A model generated the notes under the pieces. The model saw nothing but the letters and a program-made list of their open reading frames with translations, was not told where the DNA came from and ran no database searches. Shown here one piece after another: positions 1 to 5,206 of a DNA stretch of 5,206 nucleotides (positions are counted from its first letter, which is position 1; every line of letters starts with the position of its first letter). The stretch lies in the NCBI GenBank assembly GCA_003538615.1, contig DPRT01000194.1, forward strand, positions 1 through 5,206. The letters run 5' to 3'. Source of the stretch: Holophagaceae bacterium. GTDB lineage: Bacteria; Acidobacteriota; Holophagae; Holophagales; Holophagaceae. The position numbers were made by a program, and so were the translations under genes.

Positions 1-1378
1 GGCGCACCTGCTCACCGGCGCGGCCCGTGAAGCGGGTGGCATCCAGCAGGGCCGCCAGTTCGGCTTCGGTCATGGCCCAGGCAGGGTCCTCCGCCAGGAG
101 CTTCAGCAGCTCGTTGGGACGGCCCTCGGCCTTGATGCGGCGGCCGGCTTCCAGCGCCGCGCCCCGGAACCGCTCGTGCAGGTCCTGGCGGTCGCCGCCG
201 CGCTTCACCGCCTCCATGAGCAGCACCTCGGCGGCCATGAAGGGCAGCTCCTGGGCCAGGCGGGCCTCGATCATCTTCGGGTAGACCACCAGGCCCGAGG
301 CCACATTGCGCAGCAACACCAGGATGGCGTCCGCGGCCAGCAGGCCCTGGCTGATGGTGAGGCGCCGGTGGGCGCTGTCGTCCAGGGTGCGCTCCATCCA
401 CTGGCTGGCGCTGGTCTGGTACGTGGAGGGCATGAGGCCCAGCACGAAGCGGGCGAGGCTGTTGATGCGCTCCGAGCGCATGGGGTTGCGCTTGTAGGGC
501 ATGGCGCTGGAGCCGATCTGCTTGGACTCGAAGGGCTCTTCGACTTCCTTCAGGTGCTGGAGCAGGCGCAGGTCGCAGGCGAACTTCGAGGCGCTGGCCG
601 CGATGCCGCAGAGCACCTGGCCCATGCGGTCCTCCAGCTTGCGGGTGGCGGTCTGGCCGCTCACGGGAATGGCCGGGAAGCCCACCTTCTGGCAGAAGCG
701 CTGTTCCAGGGCTTCCACCTTCGCGCCGTCGCCCTCGAAGAGCTCCAGGAAGCTGGCCTGGGTGCCCGTGGTGCCTTTCACGCCGCGCACGGGGGTGGTG
801 CGGATGAGGTGGTCGAGATCCTCCAGGTCCAGCAGCAGGTCCTGGATCCAGAGGGTGGCGCGCTTGCCCACAGTGGTGGGCTGGGCAGGCTGGAAGTGGG
901 TGAAGCCCAGGGTGGGCTGGTCCTGCCACTGGGCGGCAAAGGCGGACAAAGCCGCGATCACGTCCTGGAGGCGGCGGCGGAGCAGGATGAAGGCCTCCTG
1001 CGCGATGAGCAGGTCCCCGTTGTCCGTCACGAAGCAGCTGGTGGCGCCCAGGTGGATGATGGGCCGCGCGCCGGGCGCCTGTTCGCCCCAGGCGTGGATG
1101 GCCGCCATGACGTCATGGCGCAGGGCGGCCTCGTGGCGGGCGATGGCGTCCAGGTCCACGGCGTCCTGGGTGGCTTTCAATTCCGCGATCTGGGCGGCCG
1201 TCACGGGCAGGCCCAGCTCGGATTCCGATTCGGCCAGGGCGATCCAGAGCCGCCGCCACACGCGCTGCCGGTACAGGGGCGACAGCAGGCGCACCATGGC
1301 CTTGCTGGCGTAGCGGCTGGCCAGGGGATGCTCGAAACGCTCCAGGTCGGAACCATCGTGGGGCGGAAGGAAGGGCAT
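1..1378 (-). CDS. purB: Adenylosuccinate lyase, animal-type, C-terminus cut by window edge
   Basis: This enzyme splits succinylaminoimidazole carboxamide ribotide to AICAR, and adenylosuccinate to AMP, releasing fumarate in both cases; it is a cytosolic homotetramer of the fumarase/aspartase superfamily. The minus-strand frame is open from ATG at 1378 to the window edge, giving 459 residues with no stop. Visible landmarks are RHDVM (H88), HLGATSC (T113, S114), GFTHFQPAQ with the catalytic histidine H161, and the superfamily signature GSSAMPYKRNP at 289-299, whose S291 corresponds to the catalytic serine. From recall, the whole chain tracks human ADSL closely (HPLASRYAS near residue 20, GVKGTTGTQASF, ERTLDDSAHRR, QELPFMA), with numbering offset by about two. 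Human ADSL is 484 residues, so about 20-25 C-terminal residues are probably missing. The start is supported by GGAG five bases upstream and by alignment to the animal N-terminus. It is divergent from glyA. No key residue appears lost. Confidence 0.96.
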   Translation of the reverse strand, partial: MPFLPPHDGSDLERFEHPLASRYASKAMVRLLSPLYRQRVWRRLWIALAESESELGLPVTAAQIAELKATQDAVDLDAIARHEAALRHDVMAAIHAWGEQAPGARPIIHLGATSCFVTDNGDLLIAQEAFILLRRRLQDVIAALSAFAAQWQDQPTLGFTHFQPAQPTTVGKRATLWIQDLLLDLEDLDHLIRTTPVRGVKGTTGTQASFLELFEGDGAKVEALEQRFCQKVGFPAIPVSGQTATRKLEDRMGQVLCGIAASASKFACDLRLLQHLKEVEEPFESKQIGSSAMPYKRNPMRSERINSLARFVLGLMPSTYQTSASQWMERTLDDSAHRRLTISQGLLAADAILVLLRNVASGLVVYPKMIEARLAQELPFMAAEVLLMEAVKRGGDRQDLHERFRGAALEAGRRIKAEGRPNELLKLLAEDPAWAMTEAELAALLDATRFTGRAGEQVR

Positions 1379-1383
1379 AAGAA

Positions 1384-1387
1384 CTCC
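1384..1387 (-). promoter_or_regulatory. Ribosome binding site of purB
   Basis: Read on the minus strand, this is GGAG five bases before the ATG at 1378. A second GGAGG lies at 1391-1395, twelve bases from the ATG. Together they support the chosen start, although the frame stays open further upstream. Confidence 0.6.
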
Positions 1388-1417
1388 GGCCCTCCAGTGT
1401 CGCACGAGCCATGGACC

Positions 1418-1433
1418 TGTGATTCCGCTCACG
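1418..1433. promoter_or_regulatory. Candidate CRP/FNR-family operator
   Basis: The 16 bases TGTGATTCCGCTCACG form an interrupted palindrome, with TGTGA and TCACG separated by six bases. It matches 9 of 10 defined positions of the TGTGA-N6-TCACA consensus used by CRP, Vfr/Clp and GlxR-type regulators. It lies 40 bases upstream of the purB start and 65 bases upstream of the glyA start, so it could act on either or both. If TAGGAT at 1466-1471 is the glyA -10, the centre would sit roughly 50 bases before the transcription start. Whether the host has a regulator with this specificity is unknown from the window. Confidence 0.4.
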
Positions 1434-1483
1434 AAGAGGCTGCCGTGATCCAGACCCAGCGCGGCTAGGATAGGGGCATCACC

Positions 1484-1489
1484 AGGGAG
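1484..1489 (+). promoter_or_regulatory. Ribosome binding site of glyA
   Basis: AGGGAG sits nine bases before the ATG at 1499. This is a good Shine-Dalgarno match and spacing and supports that start. Confidence 0.65.
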
Positions 1490-1498
1490 AACGCCGCC

Positions 1499-2737
1499 AT
1501 GTACGAAGTGATCCGAACCTCCGACCCCGCCGTGTTCCAGGCCCTGGAGCTGGAGGTGCAGCGCCAGCGGCATCATCTGGAGCTCATCGCGTCGGAGAAC
1601 TACGCCTCCCGCGCCGTCATGCAGACCATGGGCTCCCACTTCACCAACAAGTACGCGGAAGGCTACCCGGGCAAGCGCTACTACGGCGGCTGCAGCAACG
1701 TCGACACCATCGAGACCCTGGCCCGGGACCGCGCCAAGCAGATCTTCGGGGCCGAGCATGCCAATGTGCAGCCCCACAGCGGCGCCCAGGCGAACATGGC
1801 CGTCTACCTGGCGGCCCTGAAGCCCGGCGACACGGTCATGGGCCTGGACCTGGCCCACGGCGGCCACCTCACCCACGGCCACCCCCTGAACAGCTCGGGC
1901 ATCCTCTACAAGTTCGTGCCCTACCACGTGCGCCAGGAGGATGGCCGGGTGGACATGGACGAGGTCCGCGCCCTGGCCCTGCAGCACAAGCCCAAGATGA
2001 TCGTGGTGGGCGCCTCCGCCTACAGCCGCACCTGGAACTTCCCCCTCTTCCGCGAAATCTGCGACGAGGTGGGCGCCCTGCTCATGGTGGACATGGCCCA
2101 CATCGCCGGCCTCGTGGCCACGGGCCACCACCCCAGCCCCGTGCCCCATGCGGATTATGTCACCACCACCACCCACAAGACCCTGCGGGGCCCCCGGGGC
2201 GGCATGATCCTGTGCAAGTCTCAATATGCCAAGGATTTGGATCGTGCCGTGTTCCCCGGTGTCCAAGGCGGGCCCCTCATGCATGTCATCGCGGCCAAGG
2301 CCGTGGCCTTCCACGAGATCCTGCAGCCCGAGTTCAAGGCCTACAGCGGCCAGGTCATCCGCAACGCCCACGCCCTGGCCAAGGGCCTGCAGGAGCGCGG
2401 CTGGCGCATCGTCAGCGGCGGCACGGACAACCACCTCTTCCTGGTGGACCTCCGCGACCACGGCCTCCTGGGCCACGAAGCCGAGGAATGCCTCCACCGG
2501 GCGGGCATGACCACCAACAAGAACGGCATCCCCTTCGATCCCAACCCGCCCCTCAAGCCCTCCGGTGTGCGCCTGGGCAGCCCCGCCCTCACCACCCGCG
2601 GCATGAAGGAGGAGGAGATGGACCAGGTCGCCCGCTTCTTCGACGTGACCCTGCGGCATCGCGGCGATGAAAGCACCTTCGCCCGCGTCCGCCAGGAGGT
2701 CTTCCACCTCACGGACCAGTTCCCCATTCCTGAGTAG
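1499..2737 (+). CDS. glyA: Serine hydroxymethyltransferase
   Basis: A PLP enzyme that converts serine and tetrahydrofolate to glycine and 5,10-methylene-tetrahydrofolate in the cytosol, the main one-carbon source for purine, thymidylate and methionine synthesis. The 412-residue product is close to the 417 of E. coli GlyA and reads end to end as this family. ELIASENY comes near residue 30, then [16 protein letters not shown] and the [10 protein letters not shown] segment with the histidine that stacks on the cofactor. VDMAHIAGL carries D198 (pairing with the PLP ring nitrogen) and H201, and [14 protein letters not shown] holds the Schiff-base lysine K227. [14 protein letters not shown] and [13 protein letters not shown] follow, and SGVRLG contains the substrate-carboxylate arginine R358. 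The start has a good ribosome binding site. It is divergent from purB and heads a probable operon, with the kinase gene starting 3 bases after its TAG. A short run of A/T-ending codons at 2219-2245 stands out from the G/C-ending remainder. Catalytically it looks complete. Confidence 0.98.
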   Translation: MYEVIRTSDPAVFQALELEVQRQRHHLELIASENYASRAVMQTMGSHFTNKYAEGYPGKRYYGGCSNVDTIETLARDRAKQIFGAEHANVQPHSGAQANMAVYLAALKPGDTVMGLDLAHGGHLTHGHPLNSSGILYKFVPYHVRQEDGRVDMDEVRALALQHKPKMIVVGASAYSRTWNFPLFREICDEVGALLMVDMAHIAGLVATGHHPSPVPHADYVTTTTHKTLRGPRGGMILCKSQYAKDLDRAVFPGVQGGPLMHVIAAKAVAFHEILQPEFKAYSGQVIRNAHALAKGLQERGWRIVSGGTDNHLFLVDLRDHGLLGHEAEECLHRAGMTTNKNGIPFDPNPPLKPSGVRLGSPALTTRGMKEEEMDQVARFFDVTLRHRGDESTFARVRQEVFHLTDQFPIPE

Positions 2738-2740
2738 CCT

Positions 2741-4810
2741 GTGGCGGACCCCCACCCGGCCGGTCCCGCGTCTCTGGAACGCCCCGTCGGCGGGCCAGGG
2801 GCGCGCCCGCTCTGGGCAAGGATGCTGCGCATTCTGGCTTTGACCCTGGTGTACCTGGCCGCCGCGAAGGTCCCCTTCCCCTCCGGCCTGCCCTTCCAGG
2901 CCTACCTCTTCTGGCCCGCCGCCGCGGTGGCCCATACGGCCTTCTTCATCCTGGGTGCCGATGCCGCCTGGGGGCTGGCCCTCGGAAGCCTGGCCTTGAA
3001 CCTGGGCGGGTGGCTGCCCTGGCCCCACGCCCTGGCCATGGTCCTCATCCAGACCCTGGAGCCCTTCCTGGCCTGGCGGGCGATGCTGCGCCTTGGCGTG
3101 CCCAGGCCCGACCTCCGCCAGATCCGGGATCTCCTGCGCTGGCTTGGCGTGGCGACGGCCGCGGCGGCGGTGTTCTCGGCGGGCCTGGGCGCCGTGGTGG
3201 TGGGGCTCGCCCACCGCGACGGGGGCTTCAAGAACCCTCTCGCCACCAGCGGCTCCTGGCTCCTCGGGGACCTCACGGCCCTCGTCTGCCTGGGACCGGC
3301 TCTGCTGCTGCTCCTGGGCCCCCGGCCCAGCTCCCTGGAGGGAGGGAATCCGCCCCGCCTGGCCCACCCCATCCTCGAGGGGGCGACCCTGGGGGCACTC
3401 TGCCTCCTCCTCCTCTTCGGCGCCCGGATCAACCCCGGCCTATCCCCGGACATTGGCCTGGCCCTCGAGTTCGCCCTCGTCCTACCCGCCCTCTGGATCG
3501 CCCTGCGGTTCGGCCCCCGGGGCACCTCCGTGGGGATGGCCCTGCTCTCCCTCGCCGTGCTGGCGCTCCTTTGGACCCGCGGCCAGAACCTGCCAGAAGA
3601 GGCCTTCCGGTTCTCCCAGCTACACCTCCTGGTGCTGGCCCTGGCGGCCCTCGTCACCAGCGCCGCGACGGACGAAACCCGCGTGGCCCGGCTGGCCCTC
3701 GAAGCGCGGGAGCTCCAGGGGCAGCGCATGGAGGCGGTGTCGACCCTGGCGGGCGGCCTGGTCCACGGCTTCAACAACCAGCTCACCGTGCTTCTGGGCA
3801 ACCTGGATCGGCTGCGGCTGCATGCTTCCGAGGTTCCAGAGGCGGCCCCCGTCCTCGACCGCATGGAAGAGGCCACCCACGCCATGGAGCAGACGGTCCG
3901 CCAGCTCAAGGCCCTCTCCCAGCAGGCCCCGCTGCAGGCCTTCTCCCTGCCCCTGAGCCAGGCGCTGGCCCCCTTTCTCGCGGAGGCCGCCGCCCTGCCG
4001 GACCGCATCCGATTCGAGGTCCAACTCAAGGAGGACCCCCTGGTCGGACTGGACCCCGAGCTCCTGCGCCAGGCCCTCGGCCTGCTCCTGGCCAACAGTG
4101 TGGAGGCCCTGCCCTCTGGGGGCCGCATCCGCCTGTCTGCCGAACGGGAAGACCCCTGGCTCCGGCTCTTCCTGGAGGACGATGGACCCGGGATGACCCC
4201 GGAGGTGCTCCACCGGGCCTGTGACCCCTTCTTCACCACCCGGACCACGGGACGGAACCGGGGCCTGGGCCTTTCCCTCACCTTCTCCCTGGCTCGGCAG
4301 ATGGGGGGCTGGCTCGTCCTCGACACCCCCCCCGGCGGCGGAACCCGCGCCGAGCTGGGGCTCCCCCTGGGCCGCCCCGCCGAGCCCTCCCCGCTTCCCA
4401 CCCTCCCGGGACTCCAGACCCGCCGGGTGCTCCTGGCCGACGACGAGGCCGGTATCCGGGAGCTCACCCGAGAAGTGCTGCAGGAGTTGGGGTTTGAGGT
4501 CTTTGAGGCCTCCGATGGGCGGGAGGCGCTGGAGGCCTTCGAGGGCGATCCCCGGGGCTGGGATCTGGCCATCCTGGACCTCATCATGCCCCGCCTTCAT
4601 GGCTCCGAAGTGGCGACCCGGATCCAGGCGCTCCGGCCCGACCTGCCCATCCTGCTCATCAGCGGCTACAGCGCTGATGCCCGGCCCGATCTCCTGCAGG
4701 GCCCCCACCGGCGGTTCCTCGCCAAGCCTTTCCGGATCCGGGATCTGGTCGCGGCCCTGGAATCCATGGCCCTGCTTCCCTCGAAGGACGGCGACCGCCA
4801 TGGACGCTGA
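2741..4810 (+). CDS. MASE1-type membrane hybrid histidine kinase with C-terminal receiver
   Basis: An inner-membrane sensor kinase of 689 residues; signal and target are unknown. Residues about 29-310 hold eight to ten hydrophobic segments and resemble the MASE1 integral-membrane sensor domain, including WLLGD at 173-177. A short linker (311-330) leads directly to the H-box LAGGLVHGFNNQL with the phospho-acceptor H342; no PAS or HAMP domain intervenes. The ATPase domain shows the N-box N452 (ANSVEA), the G1 box DDGPGM at 480-485, DPFFTT, and the G2 box RGLGLS at 507-512. After a Pro-rich linker comes a full receiver domain: acidic pocket D567/D568, phospho-acceptor D613 (LDLIMP), S641 and K662 (AKPF). 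The residue after H342 is glycine, where HisKA kinases usually have Asp or Glu. No output or Hpt domain is present, so a separate partner must exist. The GTG start leaves 3 bases after glyA but has no clear ribosome binding site; ATG at 2822 (residue 28), just before the first membrane segment, is the alternative. It overlaps the next gene by 11 bases. Confidence 0.92.
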   Translation: MADPHPAGPASLERPVGGPGARPLWARMLRILALTLVYLAAAKVPFPSGLPFQAYLFWPAAAVAHTAFFILGADAAWGLALGSLALNLGGWLPWPHALAMVLIQTLEPFLAWRAMLRLGVPRPDLRQIRDLLRWLGVATAAAAVFSAGLGAVVVGLAHRDGGFKNPLATSGSWLLGDLTALVCLGPALLLLLGPRPSSLEGGNPPRLAHPILEGATLGALCLLLLFGARINPGLSPDIGLALEFALVLPALWIALRFGPRGTSVGMALLSLAVLALLWTRGQNLPEEAFRFSQLHLLVLALAALVTSAATDETRVARLALEARELQGQRMEAVSTLAGGLVHGFNNQLTVLLGNLDRLRLHASEVPEAAPVLDRMEEATHAMEQTVRQLKALSQQAPLQAFSLPLSQALAPFLAEAAALPDRIRFEVQLKEDPLVGLDPELLRQALGLLLANSVEALPSGGRIRLSAEREDPWLRLFLEDDGPGMTPEVLHRACDPFFTTRTTGRNRGLGLSLTFSLARQMGGWLVLDTPPGGGTRAELGLPLGRPAEPSPLPTLPGLQTRRVLLADDEAGIRELTREVLQELGFEVFEASDGREALEAFEGDPRGWDLAILDLIMPRLHGSEVATRIQALRPDLPILLISGYSADARPDLLQGPHRRFLAKPFRIRDLVAALESMALLPSKDGDRHGR
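4326..4333 (+). repeat. Run of eight C in the kinase gene
   Basis: An uninterrupted C8 tract encodes part of T529-P530-P531, between the kinase G2 box and the receiver domain. Homopolymers of this length can slip during replication, and a one-base change here would cut the receiver off from the kinase. In such GC-rich DNA it may equally be chance. Confidence 0.9.
4784..4788 (+). promoter_or_regulatory. Ribosome binding site of the cyclotransferase-like gene
   Basis: AAGGA lies eleven bases before the ATG at 4800, within the last codons of the kinase gene. Spacing is slightly long, so coupled translation from the upstream kinase gene may also contribute. Confidence 0.45.
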
Positions 4811-5206
4811 TGGTCTCTTTGTCTACGGCACGCTGCGGGAAGGTGGCTCCAACCACGCCTGGCTGATGCGGACCCACCCCGAGGGCCTCACCCGGGCCTG
4901 GGCGGCCGGACGGCTCTTCCACCTGCCGGCCGGCTACCCCGCCCTGGTGCCGGGCCTTGAACCCCAGGCCCCTCCCCCCGGCCCCGGCTGGGTGCGGGGG
5001 GACTTCGTGGGCTATGACGACGAAGACGAACTGGAATCCGCCCTGGCGGACCTGGATCCCCTGGAGGGGGTGGAAGAGGGTCTCTTCACCCGCGAGATCC
5101 GGCCCGTGGTCCTGGAGGGCGGGGCCCGGTACCGCGCCTGGGTCTACGTGTTCCATGTGGAACGCCTGCCAAGGCTGGAGAAGGACGCCGTCGAACTTCC
5201 GGACGG
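4800..5206 (+). CDS. Gamma-glutamylcyclotransferase-like (AIG2/GGCT fold) protein, C-terminus cut by window edge
   Basis: A member of the GGCT/AIG2-like superfamily. Characterised members release 5-oxoproline from gamma-glutamyl amines or peptides, but the substrate of this one cannot be read from the sequence. The frame is open from ATG at 4800 to the window edge, 135 codons plus two bases. It begins with the family hallmark FVYGTLREGG (Y9-G-T-L12), the phosphate-loop-like substrate-binding turn. GRLFHLPAGYPALVPG at 37-52 is typical of the fold, and LDPLEGVEEGLFTRE holds E89, the equivalent of the catalytic acid (E98 in human GGCT, from recall). AWVYVFHVE at 113-121 is the usual last strand. 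Family members are often about 120-160 residues, so only a short tail is likely missing. The start overlaps the kinase stop by 11 bases, pointing to co-transcription with glyA and the kinase. A functional link to either is not evident. Confidence 0.88.
   Translation, partial: MDADGLFVYGTLREGGSNHAWLMRTHPEGLTRAWAAGRLFHLPAGYPALVPGLEPQAPPPGPGWVRGDFVGYDDEDELESALADLDPLEGVEEGLFTREIRPVVLEGGARYRAWVYVFHVERLPRLEKDAVELPD

Larger units (their letters stand above)
1379..1498. promoter_or_regulatory. Divergent purB/glyA control region
   Basis: This 120-base gap separates the start codons of the divergent purB and glyA genes, so promoters for both directions should lie in or very near it. The only locally AT-richer patch is around 1465-1473 (CTAGGATAG). 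On the plus strand TAGGAT at 1466-1471 could serve as a weak -10 for glyA (4 of 6 matches to TATAAT), and the reverse reading TATCCT is an equally weak option for purB. I see no convincing -35 box for either. No PurR-type palindrome (ACGCAAACGTTTGCGT) and no riboswitch-like structure were recognised. The region being regulatory is near certain from gene layout; the individual promoter elements are guesses. Confidence 0.55.

Noticed and set aside
12..929. 305-codon minus-strand open frame inside purB
   Set aside because: It is a shifted frame of the same strand as PurB, with Pro/Arg/His-rich low-complexity translation and no recognisable domain.
1430..1447. Second inverted repeat CACG-N10-CGTG next to the operator-like site
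   Set aside because: Four-base arms with a ten-base spacer are too weak to separate from chance.
176..1468. Long plus-strand open frames opposite purB (430 and 270 codons)
   Set aside because: They are antisense to a fully recognisable PurB; the translations are Ala/Gly/Arg-rich or Ser/Arg/Trp-rich with no family motif, as expected of stop-poor shadow frames in GC-rich DNA.
2735..2743. Possible terminator between glyA and the kinase gene
   Set aside because: The gap is only three bases with no hairpin or T-run; read-through is far more likely.
2799..2808. Perfect palindrome GGGCGCGCCC near the kinase start
   Set aside because: Ten-base GC palindromes are expected by chance at this composition, there is no T-run to make a terminator, and it lies within the likely coding frame.
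2902..4587. 561-codon minus-strand open frame antisense to the kinase
   Set aside because: It is Ser/Arg-rich with no motif, and lies opposite a complete histidine kinase with all catalytic boxes; a shadow frame.
4659..5156. 165-codon minus-strand open frame at the right end
   Set aside because: It is antisense to the kinase receiver and the YGTLR-containing cyclotransferase-like gene, and its Gly/Pro-rich translation resembles no known family.

Overview
The window is a dense, very GC-rich bacterial chromosomal segment. It holds three confident gene calls plus one confident partial gene, and no sign of rRNA, tRNA, CRISPR or transposon sequence. Codons end overwhelmingly in G or C, and the genes are packed with gaps of only a few bases or with overlaps. 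The protein styles (an animal-like adenylosuccinate lyase, a GlyA close to the Thermus/E. coli consensus, and a MASE1 hybrid kinase) would fit a high-GC environmental bacterium. Acidobacteriota of the Holophaga/Geothrix type is my guess, from recall only and with low confidence.

Layout: bases 1-1378 on the minus strand encode most of adenylosuccinate lyase (purB), whose C-terminal end runs off the left edge. Bases 1379-1498 are the only real intergenic space, a 120-base divergent control region. It carries a 16-base palindrome that looks like a CRP/FNR-family operator, plus ribosome binding sites for both flanking genes. On the plus strand follow glyA (serine hydroxymethyltransferase, 1499-2737), a MASE1-type membrane hybrid histidine kinase with a C-terminal receiver domain (2741-4810, starting 3 bases after the glyA stop), and the start of a gamma-glutamylcyclotransferase-like (AIG2/GGCT fold) gene (4800-end). 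The last gene overlaps the kinase by 11 bases. The three plus-strand genes look like one operon.

How they fit together: GlyA makes glycine and 5,10-methylene-tetrahydrofolate, the one-carbon supply for purine synthesis. PurB acts twice in purine synthesis, so the divergent purB/glyA pair shares a metabolic theme and perhaps a shared regulator. The kinase's signal and output are unknown; it has no separate response regulator or output domain here. Its phospho-acceptor motif is unusual because the acidic residue normally following the histidine is glycine. I found no clearly novel multi-gene system. The most interesting items are the operator-like palindrome, the altered H-box, and the placement of a sensor kinase directly behind glyA.
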